From Bacteroidales bacterium (GTDB lineage Bacteria > Bacteroidota > Bacteroidia > Bacteroidales > UBA4181), in the NCBI GenBank assembly GCA_031270985.1, contig JAISWR010000146.1:1-36797 (forward strand): DNA of 36,797 nt. The letters run 5' to 3'. The notes below the pieces were generated by a model. It was not told the DNA's origin and did not search any database. It saw nothing but the letters and a program-made list of their open reading frames with translations. Below, one piece after another: positions 7,521-17,473 of this stretch. The translations under genes were made by a program, and so were the position numbers. Numbering within the stretch: the first letter of the stretch is position 1; each line of letters starts with the position of its first letter.

Positions 7521-8954
7521 TTATTTCCCGCCTGTTTTCTTTTTTGCTGTTGTGCTCTTATTCTCTTCCGCTGTGCGTTTAGCGGTTGCCGTTTTCTTTT
7601 TGGTTGCCGTTTTTTTAGCCGGTTCTTCCTCCTGATCGAATACTTTGTCATCTTTCATGGCTTTGGCAATGGTGGTTCTCAACTTGTCCAACTGCAACCG
7701 TGTCTGTTTCAGCTGTTTGTCTTTTTCTGTTAATTCTTTTTTCAAAACGTCCACATCCACTTTTCCGATCGGCGTATCTACTTTTTGCAATTGCAACGAA
7801 AAGTCGGACAACACATTCATGTAATTGATAAAAGCGTCGTACGGTGATTCGTACGGGTTGTATATCGTCCGTCGTCCGGTGGAGTAGAGCTTGGTGCCCA
7901 TGAAGCGGAAATGGTCTCCTGCTTGCAGGTATTTCCAGTCGGTTTTCAGTTTGGCGTTGGGTGTTTGTTTCACTCGTTCGGCAAGGTTGTAGAGTTTATT
8001 GAAAGCCTCCACCTGCATTTCGTTACCTTGCCATGCTGTAAGATCGCGTTCTTCGTCCGTCCACGAAATCGGGTAGTGGATGCTGATGGGTGCGATAGGT
8101 TGCAATGCCAGCAATTCCTCAGCGGTAGCAAAGGCGAACTTCTTTTTGACGGCAAGTTTCAGGAGATGGTACAAAAACTCGAATATTCCACCGGCGACGG
8201 TCTGTTTTTCTCCGAATGTGGTATAGTCCAACGATATATTTACCACTTCTTCTTTAGGGTCGAGCAATCCCAGCCAATGTACGAACTTGTCGGCGGTGAG
8301 CGGGTATTCGTCCCACGATTGATTGGAGAAGTTAAAACGGATGTCGTCGCTCAGTTTGTAATTGCGTAACAGCAGTTTCAGTTTAGGGTTGGTGGCGGAA
8401 CAATACAGGTAATTTGGGCTTTTCCAGCCGAGTATGTGTTTTGCTCCTTCGGTGAGTATTCCTTGAAAGCCCATTTCTTCGACCATAGCGCCTATGGTGT
8501 TGCTGTAAATCATATTGCTGTTGCAGAACACTTTACTCACGGGTTTGCCGAAGTGCCGCATGATTTTGCCCTTGTGGGCGACAACTTGCGCTTCAAATTC
8601 TTCGCGGTTGATGAGCGAAGCGAGCGATTGTGCGTCCGTTCCGGAGATAAACTCCACGCATCCCGTATCCGCCAGCGCTTTGAAACTTTTTAACACGTCC
8701 GGTGCATACAGTTCGAACTGGTCGAGTGTGGTTCCCGAGATAACGAACGCCACTTTCAGTTTTCCTTTATGTTCGTTGATGGCGTCCAGCAACACGCGGT
8801 TTGCCGGAAGGTACGAAATGTCGGAAATGCGGCGGATGTACGACTCGTTGGCATAATCGTCATAATAGTAATGGTCGCTATTGATGTTGAAAAAACGGTA
8901 TCTTTTTAACCGGAAAGGCTGGTGTATCTGAAAACAAAGGCATATTTTTTTCAT
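7521..8954 (-). CDS. Glycoside hydrolase family 57 protein with Lys/Thr/Ala-rich C-terminal tail
   Basis: KICLCFQIHQPFRLKRYRFF...VSKVFCNSNMIYSNTIGAMVEEMGFQGILTEGAKHILGWKSPNYLY is GH57-like; tail EEEPAKKTATKKKTATAKRTAEENKSTTAKKKTGGK. Confidence 0.85.
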   Translation of the reverse strand: MKKICLCFQIHQPFRLKRYRFFNINSDHYYYDDYANESYIRRISDISYLPANRVLLDAINEHKGKLKVAFVISGTTLDQFELYAPDVLKSFKALADTGCVEFISGTDAQSLASLINREEFEAQVVAHKGKIMRHFGKPVSKVFCNSNMIYSNTIGAMVEEMGFQGILTEGAKHILGWKSPNYLYCSATNPKLKLLLRNYKLSDDIRFNFSNQSWDEYPLTADKFVHWLGLLDPKEEVVNISLDYTTFGEKQTVAGGIFEFLYHLLKLAVKKKFAFATAEELLALQPIAPISIHYPISWTDEERDLTAWQGNEMQVEAFNKLYNLAERVKQTPNAKLKTDWKYLQAGDHFRFMGTKLYSTGRRTIYNPYESPYDAFINYMNVLSDFSLQLQKVDTPIGKVDVDVLKKELTEKDKQLKQTRLQLDKLRTTIAKAMKDDKVFDQEEEPAKKTATKKKTATAKRTAEENKSTTAKKKTGGK

Positions 8955-8981
8955 AACGCTTAATTTTATATTCGTATTTTA

Positions 8982-10265
8982 CTAATTTAGATTATAATAT
9001 ACATCTCTAACATGTTTGGCGGATACTTCCCATTTCATTTTGTCCACTTCCTGTTTGCCTTGTTTTTGGAAGATTTTGTGAAGCGCCGAATAGTTCAGGA
9101 TGCCGTAAATGGCGTCTGCCATAGCGTGGGTATCCCAGAAATCAATTTTGACGGCATGGCTCAGCACTTCTGCGACGCCCGATTGCCTTGAAATGATGAC
9201 GGGTACATTGGATTGCATTGCCTCAAGCGGCGATATGCCGAACGGTTCGCTTACAGACGGCATTACGTACACGTCGCTCAGATGGAACATTTTATACACG
9301 TCGTCACCTTTCAGGAAGCCTGTAAAACTGAACTTATCCGTAATGCCCAACCGTGCGGCGCGACGTATCATTTTGTGCATCATGTCGCCGCTGCCCGCCA
9401 TCACAAAACGGACGTTGTCCATCCTCTTCAGCACAAGGCTGGCAGCCTCGATGAAGTATTCCGGTCCTTTTTGCATGGTGATGCGTCCGAGGAAAGTAAC
9501 TATTTTCTCGTTGAATTTCTGCAGTTCTTCGGCGTCATGCGTTTCCACAGGTTCTACGGCATTGTACACCGTCACCACTTTTGCGGGGGCAATTCCGTAC
9601 TTTTCAATGACGATGTTGCGTGTCAGGTTGCTCACCGTGATGATTTTATCGGCGGCCTCCATTCCCCGCTGTTCAATATCGAACACCACAGGATTGACAT
9701 TGCCACCGCTACGGTCGAAGTCAGTGGCGTGCACATGGATAACCAACGGTTTGCCCGACACGTGTTTGGCGGCGATACCCGCAGGATAACACAGCCAGTC
9801 GTGGGCATGAATCACGTCGAACGTATTGTTCGACGCTATGGAGGCAGCCACTATGGCATATCCGGATATTTCCGCAATGAGGTTTTTCCCGTAACCTCCG
9901 GAGAAATTGAATTTTCCGCTGAGATCTGAGGTGATGAAGCGGTTTTCGTCGGATGAAACGAAATTGGAAAAGTTTTCGTACATTTCAGGGTCAACATAGG
10001 GCAACAGATTAACGCCTACTTCGATTTGTTGAAATTCTTTCAAAAAGCCGGCTACGCGAGTGTTGCGCACGTGCACGGGGACGTTGTTGGCGCCAATCAG
10101 CCCGATGCTGTTTTGATGTTCGTCGCCAAAGGCTTTCGGGACGACAAACAGTATTTCAATGTCGGGGAACGTGGATAGTCCTTTGGTCAAACCATAGCAT
10201 GCTGTCCCCAGCCCACCCGAGATATGCGGTGGAAACTCCCAGCCAAACATTAATACTTTCATCAT
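8982..10265 (-). CDS. Glycosyltransferase family 4 / glycogen synthase-like
   Basis: MMKVLMFGWEFPPHISGGLGTACYGLTKGL...IHAHDWLCYPAG...FLGRITMQKGPEYFIEAA...MPSVSEPFGISPLEAM. Confidence 0.9.
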   Translation of the reverse strand: MMKVLMFGWEFPPHISGGLGTACYGLTKGLSTFPDIEILFVVPKAFGDEHQNSIGLIGANNVPVHVRNTRVAGFLKEFQQIEVGVNLLPYVDPEMYENFSNFVSSDENRFITSDLSGKFNFSGGYGKNLIAEISGYAIVAASIASNNTFDVIHAHDWLCYPAGIAAKHVSGKPLVIHVHATDFDRSGGNVNPVVFDIEQRGMEAADKIITVSNLTRNIVIEKYGIAPAKVVTVYNAVEPVETHDAEELQKFNEKIVTFLGRITMQKGPEYFIEAASLVLKRMDNVRFVMAGSGDMMHKMIRRAARLGITDKFSFTGFLKGDDVYKMFHLSDVYVMPSVSEPFGISPLEAMQSNVPVIISRQSGVAEVLSHAVKIDFWDTHAMADAIYGILNYSALHKIFQKQGKQEVDKMKWEVSAKHVRDVYYNLN

Positions 10266-10304
10266 ACATTTACTTTAAGCGGTTATTAGTCCTGTTTTTC
10301 ATTT

Positions 10305-12254
10305 TCAAGCGTATTTTTCGATTAATTTTGCCATTGTCAGCAATGCGCCTACGCTCCAAGCCTGAGAAATAGTGCCCTTTGCCTGATGTGGCGGGTCGCC
10401 GTTGTATATTTCCGAGATGGTGCCGATGCCGTGCTGTGTCATTTCTTCCTCAAAACCATGCAACAGTTCATCAATATACGCCACGCCCGATTTTTTGTGT
10501 ACATGCAACCATCCCGCGCTGAATCCTTCCAGCAGCCATGGCCACACTGTGCCTTGATGATATGCGGCGTCCCGCGATTCCTGAGATCCTTCGTAAGATC
10601 CTTTGTATTTGGGGTCTTCGGGCGATAATGTACGCAATCCTCTCGGTGTCATCAACTGCATGTTCACCACGTCAAGTACGGATTTTTTAATTTCGTCGTC
10701 CACAGGGCTGTAGGGCAGCGAAGTGGCAAATATTTGATTGGGGCGTACTGACCAGTCTATCTCTTCGCCGTTCACTACGTCGGCAAGGTATCCTTTGTTT
10801 TCGTCCCAGAATTTTTTCACAAACGATTCGGCAATAAGCGGCGGCAAATCTTTCCATTCGTTGGTGAATTTTTTATCGCCTGCTTCTTTTGCCAGTTCCA
10901 GCATAAACATTACGGCATTGTACCACAGCGCTTGTATTTCTACGGGATAACCTATGCGGGGTGTTTGCGGCACGCCGTTCACCACGGCGTCCATCCACGT
11001 CAGCGCTTTTCCTTCCTTTCCGGCGTAAATCAGTCCATTGTCGTGCATCTTGATGTTGTAAGGCAACAAGCCGTTGCGGAAATTATCCAAAATAGTTTTC
11101 ATCGGCGTGCCGTATTGTTTCCACACTGCTGTTTTGTTGCCCGTATAAGCTGCATATTGCTGTACGGCGTGGAAGAACCACAGAGGAGCGTCCACCGAAT
11201 TGAACGCGGGATTAGATCGGGTGCCCATGTTGGGGAACAACCCGCCTTCCATGCGTTCGATCATGGTGTCGAGCACCGCCTTGCAGGTTTTGTGGTCGTC
11301 AATGCCCAGTGTGATGCCGGGCAGCGAGATGAACGTATCGCGTCCCCATACGCCGAACCACGGATAGCCGGCAATTACTTCCGCGGTATGGTCGTCGTTG
11401 CGGACGATGAACTGTTGTGCGGCATTAGTGAGGCAATGCAAATAGCTGGAACGCGGCAGGCGACGTTCCAGTTGAACGGTGAATTTTTGTTTGAATGTGG
11501 CGGGATTTTCTTCTTTCAGGCTGGCGGAGAATATGATGCTTTCTCCTTTTTTGATGTCCAGCTCGAAATATCCGGGCACAAACAAGTCTTCGCGGTAATC
11601 ATAGCCGCGTTCTTTTTCTTTCTCGTATTCGATGCCGTAAAACCAGTCGGGCACGTGGACAAACTCTGCCGCTTTTGAGAATTGCATGTGCAATGCCGGC
11701 AACGCTTCGTACATTTTGTTGATAATGCCGTTTTTGATGTATTCCACATGGGTATTGGCGCTGAGATTGGCGTGGGTTAGCGTGTGCATGTTGCGGAATG
11801 CCAAAAACGGGCGGAAGCGCAATTTGGTCGGCGAATGGGCATCTTCCAACACATAACGCAACAGTATCTGATTTTCCTGATCCACCAGCAGGCTTTCCTT
11901 GCGCAACAGCACTCCTCCTACGCGATAAAGCATGTTGGAAACGATTTCTGTGGAATAATCCACTACATATTTGTGTCCTTTGGGATAATAGATATCGCCG
12001 TCATATTTGTGGATGCCCAGATTAAACTCGCTATCATGTTGCACCACTGTTTCATCCAGTGACGAAAGGAAGACGAAACGTCTATTTTCAAATTCCTTTA
12101 CCGGACTGACCAGCAAACCGTGATATTTTCGCGTATTGCATCCTATGATGGTCGTATTGCAAAAGGCGCCACCACGATTCGACCTTAGAATTTCCCTATT
12201 TAGAGAATATTCCAGATTTACCAATTGATTTTTATCAAATTTCAGATAACTCAT
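10305..12254 (-). CDS. Glycogen debranching enzyme (amylo-alpha-1,6-glucosidase family)
   Basis: NRGGAFCNTTIIGCNTRKYHGLLV...AGYPWFGVWGRDTFISLPGI...GTVWPWLLEGF. Internal ATG at 12254 (MSYLKFDKNQL) preferred over the ORF start at 12398, which lies upstream of the promoter. Confidence 0.93.
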   Translation of the reverse strand: MSYLKFDKNQLVNLEYSLNREILRSNRGGAFCNTTIIGCNTRKYHGLLVSPVKEFENRRFVFLSSLDETVVQHDSEFNLGIHKYDGDIYYPKGHKYVVDYSTEIVSNMLYRVGGVLLRKESLLVDQENQILLRYVLEDAHSPTKLRFRPFLAFRNMHTLTHANLSANTHVEYIKNGIINKMYEALPALHMQFSKAAEFVHVPDWFYGIEYEKEKERGYDYREDLFVPGYFELDIKKGESIIFSASLKEENPATFKQKFTVQLERRLPRSSYLHCLTNAAQQFIVRNDDHTAEVIAGYPWFGVWGRDTFISLPGITLGIDDHKTCKAVLDTMIERMEGGLFPNMGTRSNPAFNSVDAPLWFFHAVQQYAAYTGNKTAVWKQYGTPMKTILDNFRNGLLPYNIKMHDNGLIYAGKEGKALTWMDAVVNGVPQTPRIGYPVEIQALWYNAVMFMLELAKEAGDKKFTNEWKDLPPLIAESFVKKFWDENKGYLADVVNGEEIDWSVRPNQIFATSLPYSPVDDEIKKSVLDVVNMQLMTPRGLRTLSPEDPKYKGSYEGSQESRDAAYHQGTVWPWLLEGFSAGWLHVHKKSGVAYIDELLHGFEEEMTQHGIGTISEIYNGDPPHQAKGTISQAWSVGALLTMAKLIEKYA

Positions 12255-12322
12255 ACACCTTGTTTTAATAATATGCTGATTTCCAAATACAACCTGATAT
12301 TTCTTCCACGTAAAAAAACATG

Positions 12323-12354
12323 CAAATATATAGAAATATTTTATTTTTATCAAA
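12323..12354 (-). promoter_or_regulatory. Bacteroidetes-type promoter for the glycogen cluster
   Basis: Minus strand TTTG (complement 12351-12354) - N20 - TATATTTG (complement 12323-12330). Confidence 0.7.
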
Positions 12355-12563
12355 ATATTTATTTTTTCCGGCGTTTTTTTCAGATATTGAACAAGCAATA
12401 GCAGGAAATGTTTCCGGCAAGATGGATTTTTGACACTGATGCATCCAAAATCTCTTTAATAGCGTAACTAATTGATAATTATGGGTTTTCCATCAGGGAA
12501 ACAACAGCAACAGGACGCAATGCTTCCGCATTCTTCCTCTTGGCTTCATCGGATTGACCTGAG

Positions 12564-13445
12564 TCACAAGATATTGGAAGTTTGTTCCTTGATTTTTTCC
12601 AGTTCGTCTTTCATTTTGATGACGATTTGCTGTATGTCGGCATGATTGGCTTTTGAGCCGATGGTGTTGAGTTCACGTCCTATTTCCTGAACGAGAAACC
12701 CGAGTTTTTTGCCTATGACGTCGTTTTCGTCCAGCGTAGCGAGGAAATAACGACAATGGTTGCTCAGGCGAACCCGTTCTTCCGTAATGTCTATTTTTTC
12801 CAGATAGTAGATCAGTTCCTGCTCGAAGCGGTTCTGGTCAATGGTGTTTTCTCCCACGTATTCTGCCAAATTTTGGTACAGCCGGTTTTTGATGGTTTCT
12901 ATTCGTTGTGTTTCAAACTTTTCGAGGTTGCTACTGCCTGCTTCAATCAAGTGGATGCGGGCAATCATGTCGGAGGCAAGCGCAATGCCTTCTTGTGTGC
13001 GGAATTTATTGACTTCGTCTATTGCTGCACTAATTCCGTCAAACAATTTCGCCCATTCGCTTTCGGCCACTTCCTTCCTTTCCGATTTGATGACTTCGGG
13101 CATACGGATAATGTCGCTCAGGATATTGACGGGCAATGCGGCATGTATGTCCCCGGCTATTTTCGCCAACTGGTCATAATAACTTTTGATGACAGTTTCA
13201 TCAAATCGGTTCTGCATATCTTCGGCGTTGCCGTCCAGCGATACGAACAATTCGATTTTCCCTCTTTGCAGCCTGTTGATCAACTCGTTACGTATTTCCA
13301 ATTCTTTTTCCTTATACACATTGGGCAACTTAACATTGATATCTGCCTGCTTGCTGTTCAAGGTTCTGATTTCCACCGTCACATTCCGCTGTTTGTCAGT
13401 GATGTATTCGGCTTTGCCGAATCCTGTCATTGATTTTACACTCAT
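12564..13445 (-). CDS. YicC/YloC family endoribonuclease
   Basis: MSVKSMTGFGKAE...VEIRTLNSKQADINVKLP...NRFEQELIYYLEKIDITEERVRLSNHCRYF...GKKLGFLVQEIGRELNTIGSKANHADIQQIVIKMKDELEKIKEQ. Confidence 0.95.
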   Translation of the reverse strand: MSVKSMTGFGKAEYITDKQRNVTVEIRTLNSKQADINVKLPNVYKEKELEIRNELINRLQRGKIELFVSLDGNAEDMQNRFDETVIKSYYDQLAKIAGDIHAALPVNILSDIIRMPEVIKSERKEVAESEWAKLFDGISAAIDEVNKFRTQEGIALASDMIARIHLIEAGSSNLEKFETQRIETIKNRLYQNLAEYVGENTIDQNRFEQELIYYLEKIDITEERVRLSNHCRYFLATLDENDVIGKKLGFLVQEIGRELNTIGSKANHADIQQIVIKMKDELEKIKEQTSNIL

Positions 13446-13446
13446 G

Positions 13447-15180
13447 CTACATTTTACTTTTTACGTGGAAACGAACGGTTTGTTCCGACATGTTGCCCAG
13501 TTTATCCGTCACCGTAATTTTTACTTCATTTTCCTGATTTTCACGGAATCCATCAATGTATCGTTGATAATCTTTCGCCGGTTGTCCGTTGACGGCGTAA
13601 GTGATTTTATCGATGCCGGTCAGATTGTCTGTAGGTGCGATAAACAGTTGTACATAAGGTGGATACACGTTTTCCGAACCGACGGTTCCTATCGGATCAA
13701 CACTGAACGCAAAGTGGATGGACGGAGCGATGTTATCCACGATGAAGAATATGGAAATGATGTTGCGGTTGTTCACATTGTCGTAGCCGATGACGTTCAT
13801 TTTGTGTGTGCCGCCTTCGCTAATGGTGATGGGTTGCGTATATGTTATTTCCGAAGGATTGTTGTCCATCGTGTAGGTGAGTTTTTGCAGTCCGGATTCA
13901 CTGTCGGATCCTGTCAGGGTGATTTCTGTGGATGAACTGATAAATGTGGTATCACGGGTGGTGAACATTAATCCTTTGTATTTGTAAGACAGTGACGGGC
14001 CGGTGAGGTCAACATAAATTTTATTGACGATGTGCGTATATTCTTGATTTCCTGCTTCTCTCGATCCTGTGGTGTTATTCAGGCTGTCCACCGCGTAATA
14101 CCGGATGACATGTATTCCCGGTTTGGACGGCAAGTAGAACGGTTCGGTGTAAGTTTGATATTCCAAGCCATTGACGGAATATTTGGTTTCTTTCACGCCT
14201 ATTTTATTGTCCACGGAAGTTAGTTTCATTTTGGTTCGTCCGGAGAAATAAACCTGATCATCAACGACGAATTTATCTCCGAGTATATCGGATACCACGA
14301 GGGGACCCGACTTGTCCAGATAAAATTTCAGACTGCGGAGCGCTTCCTTGTTGCCTGTTTTGTCCACTGTGTAGTAATATAGAGTGTAGTCGCCTTCCGG
14401 TAATTGCCGGGTGGGGATGAATTTTCCGTTGTATATCTGTTCGTCGCCGTCGCCGAATTTGTAATATGTGCGTGCGACGCCCGACAAGGCGTCTGTGGGT
14501 TCGAGATATATCACGGACAGGGGTGAAATCACGTTGTTGGCGCCGATACCGGTAACGGTATGGTAAGTAACCGGTGCATCGGCATCAATGGAGAAGGTTT
14601 TTTCCGTCATTTTTTCTACATTTCCCACGTGGTCGATTGCATAGTATTTCAGTGTGTTATAGCCCTCTTGTGTGTGAATTTCCGTATCGGCAGTATATTT
14701 TTGATAAGACGCTCCGTTGATGGAATAATAAACAGCGGCAACGCCCGACATGTCGTCCTGCGCGGTCAGCTGCATCCGGACGTTTTTGCCGTAATATTGT
14801 ATTTTGTTGATGAGTGCGGCGTCCCCGTTGAAATCACATTTGGTGACAGGCGCGATGCCGTCTGCATATACGGAATAGACTATTCTTCGGTTCGTATGCG
14901 CGTCGTAGTGGTTCAAGTTGTGTACTCCGTTGCCATCCAAATACATAGGCTCTATGGCGTTTTTGGTTGTTTTTGAATTGGAATGGGATACAGGCGTGGG
15001 ATGGGCGTCGTTTGGGGTGGTGGATAGATACAGGTACAACGGCTGTTCGGTTTGGATATAAAAGCGGTTCAGGCTATCCATATAGGCGCTTTTTTCATGC
15101 AGGATAGGCTCTTGAGCGTAAACATGGAACAGCAGTCCCATTGAGAAAAGACCTGCGATTATTTTTTTTGAATGTATCAT
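13447..15180 (-). CDS. Exported protein with repeated OmpL47-type beta-sandwich/Ig-like domains
   Basis: Signal peptide IIAGLFSMGLLFHVYAQ; repeated YYSINGASYQKYT...GYNTLKYYAIDHVGN, TKYSVNGLEYQTYT...GIHVIRYYAVDSLNN modules. Confidence 0.75.
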   Translation of the reverse strand: MIHSKKIIAGLFSMGLLFHVYAQEPILHEKSAYMDSLNRFYIQTEQPLYLYLSTTPNDAHPTPVSHSNSKTTKNAIEPMYLDGNGVHNLNHYDAHTNRRIVYSVYADGIAPVTKCDFNGDAALINKIQYYGKNVRMQLTAQDDMSGVAAVYYSINGASYQKYTADTEIHTQEGYNTLKYYAIDHVGNVEKMTEKTFSIDADAPVTYHTVTGIGANNVISPLSVIYLEPTDALSGVARTYYKFGDGDEQIYNGKFIPTRQLPEGDYTLYYYTVDKTGNKEALRSLKFYLDKSGPLVVSDILGDKFVVDDQVYFSGRTKMKLTSVDNKIGVKETKYSVNGLEYQTYTEPFYLPSKPGIHVIRYYAVDSLNNTTGSREAGNQEYTHIVNKIYVDLTGPSLSYKYKGLMFTTRDTTFISSSTEITLTGSDSESGLQKLTYTMDNNPSEITYTQPITISEGGTHKMNVIGYDNVNNRNIISIFFIVDNIAPSIHFAFSVDPIGTVGSENVYPPYVQLFIAPTDNLTGIDKITYAVNGQPAKDYQRYIDGFRENQENEVKITVTDKLGNMSEQTVRFHVKSKM

Positions 15181-17012
15181 ATTGATTGTTTTAAAGAGAA
15201 TCCCAGCACCATTACGTCATCCACTTGATCAGCGCCTTGTTTCCAATTGTCAAAAAATTTGTTCACAGCGGCGTACTGTTCCTGCATGGGCTGTTTCGAT
15301 ATTTGGCTCAGCATCTTGTGGAATTGTTTTGAACCGATTCGTTTGAAGTTTTCATTCGGTTGATCGCAAAAGCCATCGGAAAATAAATAAAACCGCATCG
15401 AAGGCTTCATCTCAAAAGTTTTAAGGTCGAACTTGCCGATATAGTTGAACAATTCCTGAGAACCGCCCACCGAGGCCATATTTCCTTTTACCAGAATGAT
15501 TTCGTCGTCGGCACAAATCAACAGTGGGCGGTAGGCGCCGGCGAAATAAATCTGTTTCTTTTCGAAATCCAGCGTGACCACAGCGGCATCCATACCGTCA
15601 AAGTTGTTATTGTTCTTTTGATCCAGCATTTCCACGATGGCGTAATTCACTTTGAGCAATATTTCGTCGGGCATGAATATGCCATCGCCTTCTACGATGT
15701 GATTGAGCAAATTCATGCCGATGAGTGACATGAATGCGCCCGGCACCCCATGCCCCGTACAGTCGGCAGCTACAAGCACCAATTTTTTATCCGTTTGTGA
15801 GAACCAGTAAAAATCGCCGCTCACAATGGCGGCAGGCTTGAAAAAGATAAAGAAATCATCCAACATGCTGCGCATATCAATTTCTCTGTTCTTTTTAAGC
15901 GCCGCATTTTGTATGCGCAATGCATAATTGATACTGTCGGTAAGGTTGATTTTTTGGCTCTCTATTTCTTCTTTTTGTTTTATAATCAGTTGATTACGCT
16001 CTTTCAACAAAATATTCATCTTGTTTTTCATGCGGTACAACCGTATGAAAATCAACAGCGCCATCAGGATGATTACCAGCAGCGTAGAAAGGAAAATAAT
16101 GCTTAACTGCTGTTGTTGCTGTTCGGAACGCTGTCTTTCCAAAATGCTTTCTTTGAGCAGATTATCTTTTTCCAGCAGGTTTTTTTCCAATTCCGCTCTG
16201 GTATATTTCCGGTAAAGGGATTCGTTTTCGCTGCGGGTGTTGTATAATTCTTCTTCCTTGTTTATCAGCTCTCTATTTGCCAGCCTGAGTTGCAAGTCTT
16301 GATTTTCTTTTTCCATTTCCAGCAATTTGAGTTGCAGGTTCGTTTCGGAGAGTTTCTTTTTGGCTGCCTGTTCCTTTTCCGATCTCATTTCTTCGTGGAA
16401 AGAGCGGTAATACCCGAAATATTCGTATGCTTTATCCGGCTGTTTTGCTTTTTCATAAGTTTCGGACAACATGCCGTAGCAACTTGTCATCTGCTCAATG
16501 TCGTTCAATTCGCGCGCCAGCGTCAGCGCCTCGTTCAAAACGCCTATACTTTCGTCGAATCTCTGCAGGTTGTTCAGCACCACCGACATGTGAATCAACG
16601 TGGATATCATACTGATGTCGTCTTTCATCATTTTCCTGTAAGACAGCGTTTGTTTGAAGTATCCGTAAGCGGTTTCGTATTGGTGCATGTCGTTGTAAAG
16701 TATCCCCAGATTACTGTTGATCATGGACATACCGCTCAAATTATCTAATTTCCCGTTTAATATCAGCGATTTTTTGTACCATTCTGCCGCCTTTTCAAAC
16801 AGATTGTGCTCCCAATAGATAAATGCAATTTGGTCATAATACCGGCTTTCTTCCTTCAAATCACCCTGTTGTTGGGCAATTAGCGCTTTTTGCCGATCTT
16901 GATAAATGGCAAAAGTGTCGGCAGGCAGCAAAGGTACCACCTCCACATCAACTTGCGCAACTGCCGGAAAGGCACACAACCATGTGAATATGAGTAAAAT
17001 AATATTTCGCAT
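15177..17012 (-). CDS. TPR, coiled-coil, single-TM, SpoIIE/PP2C-type serine phosphatase
   Basis: TPR-like N-terminus, TM segment LSIIFLSTLLVIILMALLIFIRLY, phosphatase FFKPAAIVSGDFYWFSQTDKKLVLVAADCTGHGVPGAFMSLIG; 4-nt ATGA overlap with the next gene. Confidence 0.92.
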   Translation of the reverse strand: MRNIILLIFTWLCAFPAVAQVDVEVVPLLPADTFAIYQDRQKALIAQQQGDLKEESRYYDQIAFIYWEHNLFEKAAEWYKKSLILNGKLDNLSGMSMINSNLGILYNDMHQYETAYGYFKQTLSYRKMMKDDISMISTLIHMSVVLNNLQRFDESIGVLNEALTLARELNDIEQMTSCYGMLSETYEKAKQPDKAYEYFGYYRSFHEEMRSEKEQAAKKKLSETNLQLKLLEMEKENQDLQLRLANRELINKEEELYNTRSENESLYRKYTRAELEKNLLEKDNLLKESILERQRSEQQQQQLSIIFLSTLLVIILMALLIFIRLYRMKNKMNILLKERNQLIIKQKEEIESQKINLTDSINYALRIQNAALKKNREIDMRSMLDDFFIFFKPAAIVSGDFYWFSQTDKKLVLVAADCTGHGVPGAFMSLIGMNLLNHIVEGDGIFMPDEILLKVNYAIVEMLDQKNNNNFDGMDAAVVTLDFEKKQIYFAGAYRPLLICADDEIILVKGNMASVGGSQELFNYIGKFDLKTFEMKPSMRFYLFSDGFCDQPNENFKRIGSKQFHKMLSQISKQPMQEQYAAVNKFFDNWKQGADQVDDVMVLGFSLKQSI

Positions 17013-17054
17013 CTGTTTTTACATCCAATTGAATATCGTTTGTAATAATAATTG

Positions 17055-17088
17055 CAAATTTACGAATTTTTTTTCTGATATTTACAAA
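17055..17088 (-). promoter_or_regulatory. Candidate promoter for the SpoIIE phosphatase operon
   Basis: Minus strand TTTG (complement 17085-17088) - N22 - TAAATTTG (complement 17055-17062). Confidence 0.4.
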
Positions 17089-17257
17089 CGGGTAAAAAAT
17101 TGGTTAAAAAAAGTTTGAGGTGCTGTTATTGCTCATGTAAGTGATAAAAATAACCGGTTGGCATATACTGATGCGTATTTGTACCAATTGGGCATTTGAG
17201 GATAATATGTTACGGATAAAAACCAAATTTTTAGTTTTTTTAAAAGAATAGTTTTCC

Positions 17258-17436
17258 ATTTAAACCCTAACTTCGTCATATTTACCCGTCTATGATTGTA
17301 ATAGTTTAGTAAAACAAAAGTATGTAGGATTTTATAGGCTACCTAATTAGGTAGTCTATAAAATAAGTGTAATAGTTTAAATATTAATATTTTATAGAAA
17401 ATTGCTCCCTAACTTTTGCGGAGTTAGGGTTTAAAT
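17258..17436. mobile_element. MITE-like non-autonomous element, copy 2 (179 bp, intact TIRs)
   Basis: ATTTAAACCCTAACTTCG (17258-17275) and CGGAGTTAGGGTTTAAAT (17419-17436) are inverted repeats matching at 17 of 18 positions; interior shared with 3918-4022; no ORF. Confidence 0.7.
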
Positions 17437-17473
17437 TATTAGTTTACCTTTGCTTCAAAATATTTTATCCGTC

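Noticed and set aside
10932-11678. 248-aa antisense ORF, and similar ones at 9213-9929, 26929-27573, 29565-30311, 30984-31640 and 34115-34834
   Set aside because: All lie opposite confidently identified genes and show no domain-like sequence.
12399-12563. Possible small gene or RNA between the debranching enzyme and yicC
   Set aside because: No convincing ORF, strong stem or promoter could be supported from the sequence.
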